From Strigamia acuminata (Eukaryota; Arthropoda; Chilopoda; Geophilomorpha; Linotaeniidae), in contig OX442318.1 of NCBI GenBank assembly GCA_949358305.1, forward strand, positions 792,501 through 856,500: 64,000 nt of DNA, read 5' to 3'. Position 1 is the stretch's first letter. Every line of letters begins with the position of its first letter. The notes under the pieces were generated by a model. It made no database searches, had not been told where the DNA came from, and worked only from the letters and a program-made list of their open reading frames with translations. A program made the translations under genes and the position numbers. Shown here in pieces: positions 54,368-64,000 of the stretch.

Positions 54368-54435
54368 TTCCAAAGTATGAATGAATTTCAAACTGCAAAG
54401 CATAAATCACTCTTTTTCGAAATTACTCGGCCAAA

Positions 54436-54441
54436 AATAAA
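54436..54441 (+). terminator. Poly(A) signal AATAAA of channel gene B
   Basis: AATAAA about 70 bp after the stop codon at 54367, the first in that direction. Confidence 0.5.
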
Positions 54442-55100
54442 ATTCATTCCAAGATTGGTTCTTGTTCTCACACTGGTGGCACTTCCTCCTGCCTCCATTC
54501 AAATGTAGGCCCGCACTTATTGCAGCCTCGTTTTCAGATCTGAACGTAAAAAATAAAAAAATAAGTTATTCACGATAATTACACGATTTATTATTCCAAT
54601 AATTATTCCAATCCTACAATCTTTTTTCTTAAAAATTACTGACCATGTGTTTTGGAATAAAAGAAAATTTTGCAGTCGACTCTATATTTTAAAAATTAAA
54701 TGTCAAATGCAAATTACTTAATGTAAAATGTAAAATAAAATAGAAATTAAAAAGTTCCTTGAATGCTAGCAATTGCAAACACACCATTTAGAAAGTTACG
54801 TAAAAAAAATATTATTAATTGTTGACTTTGTATTAACATATTATTGCAAATAAATGTCATTTCATAAAGAATAAACATTTGCATTGCTCCAACTTGTAGA
54901 AAGCAAAATAGCGTAATAAATGTATTTACTTTGACTGCAATCGTCCATTCAAGCAAATATTATTTCAACACACTAAATTCCAAACGATTTCAGTGTTGAC
55001 ATAAACTTGTTAAATACGGTATTCCAACATCACATCTTTTACAAACTCACTCCTTTGCATTCATTGACCAGTGTTGCCGGTAGATAGCGTGATCGAAAAG

Positions 55101-55408
55101 TTAATGAAAAAATTGCACGGTGTTAATCAATTGCAAGTTCAAACAACATTTGAGAAAATATCACTCGTTTGCGTAGTCTGAGAAATAAGTTTCATAAATA
55201 AATAAAGTAACGTTTACACTGCTGGAAAAGATGTAGAACTTCTTACGAACAAATAAACACTAATGTTGACGCAAATCTAGAAATTTGTGCATTGATCTCT
55301 TTAATCAAATAATTCTTTGCCTTCATAACTGCACACTGTCAACAGTGTTTTGAAATATGTTTTCGTTATTTACATATCTTTTGAGTTGACACATTTTAAA
55401 AGTAAATA
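55101..55408. repeat. ~305-bp repeat, first copy (pair with 58881-59190)
   Basis: Shared blocks include AATAAGTTTCATAAATAAAT, GTAACGTTTACA, GCATTGATCTCTTTAATCAA and ACACATTTTAAAAGTAAATA, in the same order. A third partial copy is at about 58478-58580. Confidence 0.8.
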
Positions 55409-55433
55409 CCGGTAATTAAACATTAACATTAAC

Positions 55434-55593
55434 ATGTCTCACCGTGTTTGTATTCAACTTTTTAATAATCTAGTTGTAATAGCTTAGGACTGTTGAATAA
55501 AATGCTTAAAGAAATTTTCAGCATCTACCATTGTATATTTTCAATTGATGAAATTCTAGCTGGTGATGCTGCAACAATGCGTGTTCCATTTAG
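55434..55593 (+). repeat. 160-bp segment duplicated downstream of gene B (pair with 38461-38620)
   Basis: Same start (ATGTCTCACCGTGTTTGTAT) and end as the copy after gene A. Confidence 0.8.
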
Positions 55594-55663
55594 TTTTTGG
55601 CACAACAATGAAACTATTATACATTATGATGTGTCTCTTGTGAAATTGTAATAGGAACCAAAT

Positions 55664-55965
55664 ATCGACCAACTGTCCTCAGAGGTCATCTTCAAGGTCA
55701 CCCATATTGTAACTCGAGAATCGTGACAGATAGAGAGACAAATTGAATAAGAAAGTTGTAGAGCACGATCCAATTAGTCTAAAACTGTTTTTTAAAAAAT
55801 TATTTCTTTTTGAAAAGTTTTGAGAAAAAATGTGTAAATCAGTTTTAGACTAATTGGATCGTGCTCTATGACTTTCTAATTCACTTTTTCTCTCCATCTG
55901 TCATGGTTCTCGAGTTACAATATGGATGACCTTGAAGATGACCTCTGAGGTCAAGTTGGATGTCT
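55664..55965. repeat. ~300-bp palindrome (foldback MITE), arms ~125 bp
   Basis: CCTCAGAGGTCATCTTCAAG on the left is mirrored by CTTGAAGATGACCTCTGAGG on the right. The arms continue through GTTGTAGAGCACGATCCAAT. The GTTGTAGAGC motif also occurs at 4437-4925 and, as GTTGTGGAGC, near 50507, hinting at one family. Confidence 0.85.
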
Positions 55966-56084
55966 TAACTTGATTGCCCCCAAAATACTACTCTGACAAT
56001 CATTTTGCTGAATCAAAATCTGAAACAGTTTGGGAATTATTTACTGTTAACCAGACTTTTAGACCACCCTGTATATTTGTAGTA

Positions 56085-56240
56085 CAGTCGAACCTTGTTG
56101 TAACCTTGTTGTCAAACTTATAACAAACCGCAATACAATTTTTTTTCGGTTATAACAAATACTTAAAAATGGCTTGGTTGGTTGGTTGGTTGGTTGGCCA
56201 TAAAACACCGTGTTAAAAAAATTTGCTATATAATGAACAG
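56085..56240. mobile_element. MITE fragment, same family as 62320-62505
   Basis: CAGTCGAACCTTGTTGTAAC then TAACAAACCGCAATACAATT and GGCTTGGTTGGTTGG. The order matches 62320-62505, whose ends (TCGTTATAACGAACC, ATTATAACGAAGC) are inverted. Such ATAACGAA ends are typical of pogo/Tigger-like elements. Confidence 0.5.
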
Positions 56241-58880
56241 TTTGTGACGATGACCTTTCGATGACGCTATCCGCTCAAAATGTGTATTTTGGCATAACAA
56301 GCTAGTCTATCTATTCAGTAGTTGAGAGATAGGATTGACAAAACCTAAAGTGTGAACTGGGTAAAATAATGACACATGCGGTTATCAAGACATAACAGAT
56401 TTATTGATATATAAATATAATCACCGTGAAGTGATTATATTAATCAATTTGCATAAACTACAGTTATACATTAACTATGCCGACAATTGGCCGTATAAAT
56501 GGGTTAATTAACTATACATACAGTTGCCTAAACGGCGCTATGATAATATCGAGTCGGCTTCATCGAGTGGGTAAGATGTCGTCTGAATCGGTTGATTATT
56601 TGGTCCTAATTGTACATCGGGGTCTGGTTCAAATCTGTAATGAAAAGGTTAGTATCCGAGGACGTCCGGTTGACGGTATCTGCATCGCCACAAACTTGGG
56701 GCGGTTATTGGTTTAAATGGCTTGTAAGAGCCATTTACCAATTGACCTCTTATAAATGTTTTAAGACATTTATAATTGGTGTGATACGTCAAATGGTTCT
56801 TCATACGAGAGTAAACTGTTGCGAGTTTACAATCATAACTTCTGGTTCCGTGTAATGGATGTATTTATTAGAGTATTACTTATTCAGTAAATACTCGTAA
56901 TAATTCTGCTTACATAAAGTTGGCAATTTAGCTACACATTTACTGGCAAGTAAATGCTAATGTAGCTAGTCTTCAGTTTTGTACAGTTCTGGAAGAAGTA
57001 TCCATGTTTATGCACAATGCTGAGTTGTGACATAAACTAGCTGGGGATTTAATCTAACTAAACTTTTCCGAGTTTAGTTATTTCAACCCTAATGTTACAT
57101 TTTCGACACGCTGTTCGGCAGCCGTGGTTTACTGTAACTGGCAGGCCTTGTGGAACACTTGTTGAATTATATCCGGCCCGACGGGATTCTTACTACTCAT
57201 CGCCGCGACCTGATCTCCTCACGGCCACACAGCCGTCATCGGGCACCCGGACATGGAGGCATCATATCACCCATTTCCACGTCAAGTGTACGCCGTATGT
57301 ATGTTCTCATAGGCCCGCAGTATAAGGGGCATTGGCTGCGCAATCAACAGGCAAGCTTGTGTTTGCGCAATCAACATAACACCGAAGTAGTAGAATGGGC
57401 TCAAGAAAACATATAGTCAAAATATCTGGTCAAGAGCGAGCTACTTCCTGTTGCGAGGAAGTATATACTCGGGGAAAACAATAGCTTGGCCATTGCTCCA
57501 ATGAGAGCAATGGTCCTGCAAATCCCCCCAATCACCGGTCCAGGTGATGGGATACTCAGGACACATTTTCAGTCCAGGTGGTCATCAGGGCAGACCATAG
57601 CTCTCTGCTAGGTCGGGACAGGAACTGGATAGCGAGGAACACTTTTGGATTAAGTCTTTCAACTTGATCCGCGGGGGTCCACGCTTGGAGCAGGTGCGAG
57701 GGGGAGATTTAATCCCTTAGGCCTAGTTTTGGGGTAACTTTGCAGAGTTACCACAAAACAACCTAATATCTATATTTATTGCCATAAACATAAGATAACG
57801 TTGATTCTCTGCCTTAAAATCACATAAAAGTTGTATTTTATGTGGTTTTACGTCAAGTGACAAATTCTATTCGAATTTGGCGCTTTTGGTCGTCAGCGCC
57901 ATCTATTGGCGTAATTTGTCGCTATATCGATGAGCGACTGCATGATCGTCATAAGTTCTTGAAAACATTTGTCGCAACCTGGTGGCAAAATGTAAATTTG
58001 GAGCACTCCAGACAGGCAAAGTGAAATGGTTACCACGGGGGTCTCGTTTATTCATGTTAATTTGGGTTTCTCTGTTCTCGAGTGTTTGGTGAAATCACTA
58101 AAGGTTTTTAATAAATTTATCGTGTGTTTATTTTTAGCTAACCTGTGGTATTTTATCGGGTCGAGTGCGGCTGATGTCTTACTCTAACAAACTGGTGATG
58201 TTTAGCTTAGCTTTTGTGCGGCCATTAGTGGGAGACAAGCAGCTACTATAACGTAAATGGTGGAATACGATGTTGTGATCTAGACATCGGGAATATTATC
58301 TGTTAGAAAGATTATGTAAATTATTTACATTATTAATGAACTTGTTTAGAAAATTCTTATCAATTACCATTGGTTTTTTGGTTGTTTAACCGTTATTTCA
58401 GGAACTTGCGGCTTTCGCGTGCTGTGATTGGTGTCCGCTGGCCACGTGATCTTACTAAGATTATAGCGCCAAATTTAAATGCTTGAAAAGTACTAGAACT
58501 TCCTACAAACAAATAAAAGAGCACGAATGAACAATGTGTAACATAAACCTAAATAATTCTGCATTGATATCGCTAAAAGGAGGAAACGCGATTTTCGCGA
58601 TAACAAAATTAAATAAAAGTAATCGCGAATAATCAAATCGCAATAATAATTACGGAGTATTAATTATTCTAATTACGGAATATTAATTATTCTTGTCAAT
58701 TTTTCATACCATCGCAAAATACCATCGCAAAAAAAATTCAGCGCACAGTTTAAGAATAATACATGTAAAATGATGATTTCATTAGGGCCAAACAGGAAGT
58801 AATAAACAAACAAACACAATTACTCCAAAGGGAATTAACCGAGAATCTTGTCTTATTATTTTGATAAAATACTTAGTAAA
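56241..58880. other. Intergenic repeat-like region without recognised coding sequence
   Basis: Moderately GC-balanced stretches (56350-56850, 57090-57720) look like degraded LTR-element sequence. A purine tract GCGAGGGGGAGA at about 57695 precedes a possible LTR start. I could not pair it with a second LTR or find protein motifs. Short frames (for example 57092-57325) are unsupported. Confidence 0.3.
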
Positions 58881-59190
58881 ATCAATGAAAATATTGCACC
58901 ATGTTAACACAGATTTTCAGAAAATATCATTCGTTTGCTTAGTCTGAGGAATAAGTTTCATAAATAAATAGAGTAACGTTTACATTGCTTGAAAAGTTGC
59001 ACAACTTGTACTACAAACAAAAAAATGAGCACCAATGAGTAAAGTATACTGTTGACACAATAAATCTAGACATTTATGCATTGATCTCTTTAATCAAATA
59101 AGTCTCTGCATTCACAAGTAAACTGTAAACATTGCTTTCAAACATGTTTTCGTTATTTGCACATCTTTTGACACATTTTAAAAGTAAATA
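58881..59190. repeat. ~305-bp repeat, second copy (pair with 55101-55408)
   Basis: See the first copy; clearly homologous with many substitutions and small gaps. Confidence 0.8.
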
Positions 59191-60284
59191 ATTAAACGGA
59201 TAATTCAGAGATTTCTAACTCCAATAATTCATTCGACAACTTGCAAACTGCAAACAACTGGTAAGGATTCACACAGCTGTCTTTTTAAGCTAAATATATT
59301 CCAACTATCAATTGTGCTGCAGATACAGAAGTCAGGACATCAATTTACAGAAATCCATGCACAATCTGTCGCCTCGTTGGTACCACTTTGTACAAAGAAG
59401 CATCCATATCTTTTCAACTTTTGAAACAACTCAAAGTTAAGACAAGTAATTCACCACATTTCTCAAGGCTAGTGTATTTCTTTGTATTGCAACAAATTCG
59501 GCACAAAAATTTTACTAAGTTTTGTGGCCACTCACTGCTGCCTACCGCAATACTTCAAATAAACGCCCAGGCCATTACTTATTTTTCAGACCTGGCACGC
59601 CCCCCCCCCCCCTGGCGCTTATTTGAATCCTGGCGGTTATTCGGGCTGGACGGATATTCCAAAAAATTGCAAATTCTTTTCAAAACAAGTAAATATCTGT
59701 AATGCATGGAAGTATTACATCTTAACCCCTTCTACACTTATTTGTATAGAAATAAATCTGTTCGTCTGTCCCTAAATTAAACACCAAAATAAAAGAAAAA
59801 AATCTAAAAATTTTGCATTTTGCGATCCGCAGCAGTCGCCGGTTGATTGGAGACAGCGAGACGGCTGCACTGCAATGCGCGTTGATTTGTTCGTAAATTG
59901 GTTGTTTTCTCCGTAAATCTACTTTTTCTTCACCGATTCGAAAATAAAAAAATACAGTAGGCTGGTGCAGATTTCAATTTGGAATTGAATGAGCCTGGTT
60001 TCTAAATTTCTAAATTTCGTTTTGACATAGAAAATAGTATTTTGTATATTGCGACGAACATTTTGTCACGTAAAATTTTGGATGTTATAATTAATTGGAC
60101 TTGAAATCGCGCAAAAGCTAATTTGGCGTAAATAAGTGGGCTCGTTCGTAGATTTACTCATAAATGACCGCTGTCAAATGTGGACATCGGGCGGGGAACA
60201 AACCTAAACTCGCTGTAACACCATTATTTATATTCGACGGGCTCCTTTCTCACATTGTGGGTGTTGACTTAAAAGAAATGAGTA
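59191..60284. other. Intergenic, repeat remnants
   Basis: 59515-59690 holds AATAAACGCCCAGG, a poly-C run and GGCGGTTATTCGGGC, a remnant related to the MITE at 60285-60452. No supportable gene. Confidence 0.35.
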
Positions 60285-60452
60285 CCGTACTGCCTCATTT
60301 AAACGCCCGGGTTCATTTAGACGCCGGGCCCGATTAAACGCCGGGGGTTGGGCAGCGTTTATTGCACCGTGTGCCGCCCCGAACCGACTTTACCGGGAGG
60401 GGGTCGGCCCAAAAAAAATTAAACGCCCGGGCGTTTAAATGAGGCAGTACGG
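60285..60452. mobile_element. 168-bp MITE with perfect 27-bp inverted ends and TA duplication
   Basis: The ends CCGTACTGCCTCATTTAAAC (continuing GCCCGGG) and the exact complement are flanked by TA. The interior is GC-rich with repeated AAACGCC motifs. A Tc1/mariner/pogo-type target duplication. Confidence 0.88.
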
Positions 60453-60998
60453 TATGCGCAAATGAACTTATCAAGCGGGAGGGCGAGAACTGTCACAGGC
60501 ATGCGAAATAAAAGGTGGGCAAAAAGAGGCTCTATTAGGGCTAAATTAGAGGTGCGCTGTTTAGAACGCGAGGTTAAATTAAAGTGACTATCTCAGCTCA
60601 ATCTAAGAGGTGTGTATCGTTCGAAAGAGATATGAGAAGTGATGTTATTTAGAAAAACGATGACTAACAAGGAGAGGGCAGGAGTGTGTCCCCCACAATT
60701 GTTTAATTTTTGTCAAAATAAAGTATTGTTATTATCTAAACAGTCAATATTTTCATTATTTAAATGCAACGCTCTTTCACATTGTTACAAACAGTCAAAA
60801 CACACAGGATTCTTTACTGTGTGTAGAATCATCCTTTTTTCACTTTTTTGAGTAAAAAGGTCAAGTGTAGCACTACACTTAGTGATTAGCCTGTTCAAAC
60901 CTTACTCTGGAACCCAAGTAATTTAATATCACTTGACATATGACATCACAACTTTGTTCACCAACATGACTGCCTGCATAAAGCAACAATAGCGTGTT

Positions 60999-61066
60999 GT
61001 GGTGGCTCAGTGGTTAAGGCAATGAACCAGGAATCTTTCCATGCAGGTTCAAACCCTGTTGTCTGT
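60999..61066 (+). repeat. tRNA-like (SINE head) module in the left palindrome arm
   Basis: Pol III box A-like GTGGCTCAGTGG and box B GGTTCAAACCC are 35 bp apart. The T-stem pairs GCAGG with CCTGT, but the acceptor stem does not pair, so it is a tRNA-derived repeat, not a tRNA gene. Confidence 0.6.
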
Positions 61067-61240
61067 AAAAATTTTTACTTTTATTTTTTATTTATTTTTA
61101 GCAGTAAAGTTAATGTTTGTTAATTTATGTTTGTTTTTAAAAAAAATTTAATATAATTAATTTTAATTTTTAACATATATAAATTAAGAAACATTAACAT
61201 TACTGCTAAAAATAAATAAAAAATAAAAGTAAAAATTTTC

Positions 61241-61308
61241 ACAGACAACAGGATTTGAACCTGTGTGAAAAGATTCCTGGTTCATTGCCTTAACCACTGA
61301 GCCACCAC
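61241..61308 (-). repeat. tRNA-like module in the right palindrome arm
   Basis: Inverted copy of 60999-61066 with a few substitutions; box A TGGCTCAGTGG is kept and box B is GGTTCAAATCC. Confidence 0.6.
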
Positions 61309-61799
61309 AACACACTATTGTTGCCTTCATGCAGGCAGTCATGTTGGTGATGTCATATGTCATGTGATATCAAATTACCTGGGTTCCAGAGTAAGGTTTG
61401 AACAGGCTAATCACCAAGTGTAGTGCTACACTTGACTTTTTACTCAAAAAATCAAAAAATGGTATTTTAACACACAGTAAGGAATCCTGTGTGTTGTAAC
61501 TGTTTGTAACAATGTGAGAGAGAGGTGCATTTTAATATGAGAAAAATAGATTGTTTAGGTCATGTGGATGTTTTATTTACAAACAATTTTAACAATTGTG
61601 GATTACACACTCTTGCGGTCTCCTTGTTAGATGAGAGGATAAATTTAAGAAAACTGGGAAAAATAAGGATGGGTTAAACCAAGTGTAAAATGAATTAAAA
61701 ATAGGGTTGGTAGCCTGCCCGTGACAATTTCATCCTCCATTATGGCTCACGGGATCCGCCAGGTGGCGCTCCGATTTAGCCAATTTTTTCGTCATAAAA

Positions 61800-62045
61800 A
61801 TATAATACGTCATTTCCGGTACAGGTTGTAATAGAAGGCTAAAAGTCTAATAAAACCAGTGTTTTTTGGAGGTCGGAAAAATACGAAAATACCTTAGGAA
61901 CCTATTAAAAGTCTGCTGAGTTCATTGCAGTTGCCCGTTTGGCTCTAGCTGCTTTCGTTTTAGAGGAATTAATGCAGACAGACGAACAGACGGACAGAAT
62001 CGTTTTATTAGACTTTCTAAACAGAGTTTAGAAGTCTAAAATAGT
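61800..62045. mobile_element. Possible inverted-repeat element (AGTCTAATAAAAC ends)
   Basis: AAAAGTCTAATAAAACCAG at about 61840 is inverted at CGTTTTATTAGACTTTCTAA near 62002. It includes a CAGACAGACGAACAGACGG stretch common in dispersed repeats. Boundaries are uncertain. Confidence 0.4.
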
Positions 62046-62319
62046 AATTTTTAGAACTCACGATTTTTAGGACACCAGCGTTTAATCAGGCCCAGGGCTA
62101 ATTGCTGCATAAAAATAGCTGCTGGCCCCACTCCCTCCTGGCGTTTAAACAGGCCCCAACACCTATCAGAACCCGGCGCCAATTTGAAGCGTTATGGTGT
62201 GTGCTGATGATACACTAAGTCAAGCCATAGCAACAAACCCACTACACACTGAGCTGAGGAACACAAGCTCACAAGTCAGTGTGGTTGGTGGTTATCTCTT
62301 CTGCAGGTCTTATGTATAC

Positions 62320-62505
62320 GGTCGATTATCGTTATAACGAACCACAATACAACAAATTTTTTGTTGTAACGAACACTTCAAACTGGCTTGGTTGGTTGGC
62401 CATAGAATACCATGTTAATAATTTTTTATATAACAAACTTTCATTATAACGATTAACAAACCGATTTTTCAGGTTTTTTGTGATTCATTATAACGAAGCA
62501 AAACT
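62320..62505. mobile_element. MITE with ATAACGAA-type inverted ends
   Basis: TCGATTATCGTTATAACGAA at the left is roughly inverted at ATTATAACGAAGCAAAACTG. It shares GGCTTGGTTGGTTGG with 56085-56240. Confidence 0.55.
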
Positions 62506-62513
62506 GTAGTCAG

Positions 62514-62660
62514 GGCCCTCCTAACACATTTAAGTACCCTGGGCTAAAAACATCAGGTGCCCCTTGCCCCTTGTGATTCTGTCACAAGACGGTGATCTCT
62601 TGGCACCTCTGGTCTGCAGCCCTTTTAGCCCAATGGGTAAGGTGGCCCTGTGTATGGTTC
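62514..62660. repeat. Dispersed repeat copy related to 2902-3076
   Basis: CCCTGGGCTAAAAACATCAG, GTGCCCCTTGCCCC and TTTTAGCCCAATGG in the order seen at 2902-3076. It lies immediately upstream of channel gene C. Confidence 0.55.
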
Positions 62661-62723
62661 ATGTGCTAGCTAATGGAGCCTGTAACTGGGTCTTTATTGA
62701 AATTCTAATTTCTAACAGACACA

Positions 62724-64000
62724 ATGAATGGACGCAATTCATTTCAAGCAGAAGCACTTGGCCGAACTCAACAACTGCGAAAAAGAAAGATGCAGAAAAT
62801 TATTGGCAAAGTTATGACAGACCAATCAGAAACACCAGCATTCATCAAATCGCTGAAAAATATTACAAAAAAGAAAAAAATTATTTCACATCTATTTATC
62901 ATCTTACTCGTTGTCAATTTGGCAATGTGTGTATACCAAACTGTAGATCGGATATTGTATTACATGGATGAACCAACAACAGTCAATGCACACTTAATTG
63001 AAACAACACATGGGCCTTTTCCATACGTTTACATCTTCCCACGAACGACCAAGGAATTTGTCGATTATGATAAAAAAATGAGCGGCAAAGATAACAGCAA
63101 AGCTTGGTGTTTGGGTATACCATACACCTTGGTCGTCAGCAATTATACTCTAACTGATATTTTAAAACACATGAATGAACCTAGTTACATAACTGATGCA
63201 CACTTTGCAATGGTACGGCTCAAATTCTCTATTTCTTCTTTTGTTTTAAAAATCAGCTAATCTTTACAGAAAAAATCAAAGACTAACCTCACGATTCAAA
63301 GTTCCAATGCACTTGTTAAGCCGACTGCTGAAGTTTCAAGTTGTAAGTCAGGAAACCGATTTATTATTTCTAAATACAGAATATTTTTCTTTAGCTTTGC
63401 AACTTCCATATGGAAATTCTAATTACAAGATGGCAATCAAATTAAAATTTCCAGGCTGCAGCAATGCTTATGTATGTTCTTATTGGTCCTAAACTTTAAC
63501 TAATAGAGAACAGTAAATGTTGCACTTGATCGTTCAATTGTCAGGTTCGATTCGAATCTGCATCAGTCAACTTTAATGAACGCCTTTCTGATGATGCAGT
63601 TTTGAAATTACCAGCAACTAGAAGTATTGGTAAAATGGAAGTAAAAAAGGTAAGGCAAACAACAAATTTTGAATATAATATTGATCTCTCGAGAGATAAC
63701 GAAAGAGATAGTATGGCACAATACAAATGGTAGATATAAAGTATTGCAGGGTTTGACCAAACCCATAATTAACCTATACCAACTGATACCGATATTGTCC
63801 TCCTAAATATGTCAAAGTGGACAGACGTCATTCGAGCACGTCACGTTAATAGAAATGAGCCCAAGATACTGTATGTAATGGCTTATAGCCTTTATTCAGG
63901 GTCTAGGGGTCAGAATCTCATGCTTCTCCTACTGCTAACGCTGCATTGCAGCAGCAAAGCCCTAACTGCACGCGGCACATCTGATTAGGGTTAACCGGGA
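62724..64000 (+). CDS. DEG/ENaC channel gene C, first four exons, runs off the window
   Basis: Third paralogue of the array. Exons 62724-63212, 63270-63342, 63395-63471 and 63545-63649; the last ends at a GTAAGG donor and the rest lies beyond 64000. The start MNGRNSFQAEALGRTQQLRK fits the RIQQLR position of genes A and B. TM1 reads LFIILLVVNLAMCVYQTVD, then MDEPTTVNAHLIETTHG and FPYVYIFPRTTKEF. Exon 2 is 73 bases with phases 0 to 1, and exon 3 runs 1 to 0, as in A and B. Exon 4 (105 bases, 0 to 0) is shorter than the 126 bases of A and B. No interruption is seen in this part. Whether it has one or two units cannot be told here. Confidence 0.88.
63650..64000. other. Intron of channel gene C up to the window end
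   Basis: 350 bases after the exon 4 donor; no further exon or repeat recognised. Confidence 0.4.

Larger units (their letters stand above)
60664..61630. repeat. ~1-kb palindrome with ~480-bp arms, each carrying a tRNA-like module
   Basis: The left arm from CTAACAAGGAGA (60664) is mirrored to TCTCCTTGTTAG (61619-61630). The AT-rich centre is near 61147. Inner arms are closely matched (for example AAGTGTAGCACTACACTT-type blocks and CCTGTTCAAACCTTACTCTG); outer arms are more diverged. Confidence 0.92.

Noticed and set aside
57680-58260. Solo LTR or LTR-element end after a GCGAGGGGGAGA purine tract
   Set aside because: I could not find matching TG/CA ends, a target duplication or a second copy, so it is left as unassigned repeat-like sequence.
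60999-61308. Two tRNA genes in inverted orientation
   Set aside because: A and B boxes and a T-stem are present, but the acceptor stems do not pair, and both copies are part of a palindromic repeat.

Overview
This is nuclear DNA of an invertebrate animal. Genes are split by canonical GT-AG introns, the conserved single-copy genes are metazoan (NFI, SERBP1/HABP4, ZNF367, eIF2B-beta), and LTR retrotransposons and MITEs are common. I cannot name the phylum from sequence alone. All exon borders below were derived by hand from splice motifs, reading phase and paralogue comparison.

Left part (1-20.3 kb): four compact conserved genes. NFI (minus, 793-9682; first coding exon not located) is followed by SERBP1/HABP4 (minus, 11276-15475). 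SERBP1 is head-to-head with ZNF367 (plus, 15919-17501) across a 443-bp shared promoter carrying E2F-like boxes. ZNF367 converges on EIF2B2 (minus, 17618-20242), and the two poly(A) signals lie side by side. Most of the larger introns here hold their own AT-rich minisatellite, and there are few transposons.

Right part (20.3-64 kb): a tandem array of three same-strand DEG/ENaC channel genes, A (21262-37853), B (40767-54367) and C (62724 to beyond the window end). A and B each encode TWO complete DEG/ENaC units in one reading frame (TM1-ectodomain-TM2, cytoplasmic linker, TM1-ectodomain-TM2), about 782 and 769 residues. One long exon runs through TM2 of unit 1, the linker and TM1 of unit 2. The introns of the two units have the same series of phases, which shows that an intron-containing gene was duplicated internally and fused. 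DEG/ENaC channels are trimers of two-TM subunits, so a natural two-unit chain is the most interesting object in the window.

Both two-unit genes are broken by young LTR retrotransposons that sit inside coding exons, not introns. Gene A exon 7 carries an 11.4-kb Ty3/gypsy element in antisense (4-bp target duplication, LTRs differing at one base). Gene B exon 3 carries a 7.2-kb Ty1/copia element in sense (5-bp duplication, LTRs differing at one base). All other exons stay open, so the insertions are recent and may be polymorphic. The gypsy element has a third, apparently spliced ORF of unknown function downstream of pol.

The introns and spacers of the array are packed with non-autonomous elements: a hAT-type MITE with an 8-bp duplication, a mariner-like foldback, a Harbinger-type MITE, a solo LTR, several TA-flanked MITEs, and a ~1-kb palindrome whose arms each carry a tRNA-like module.
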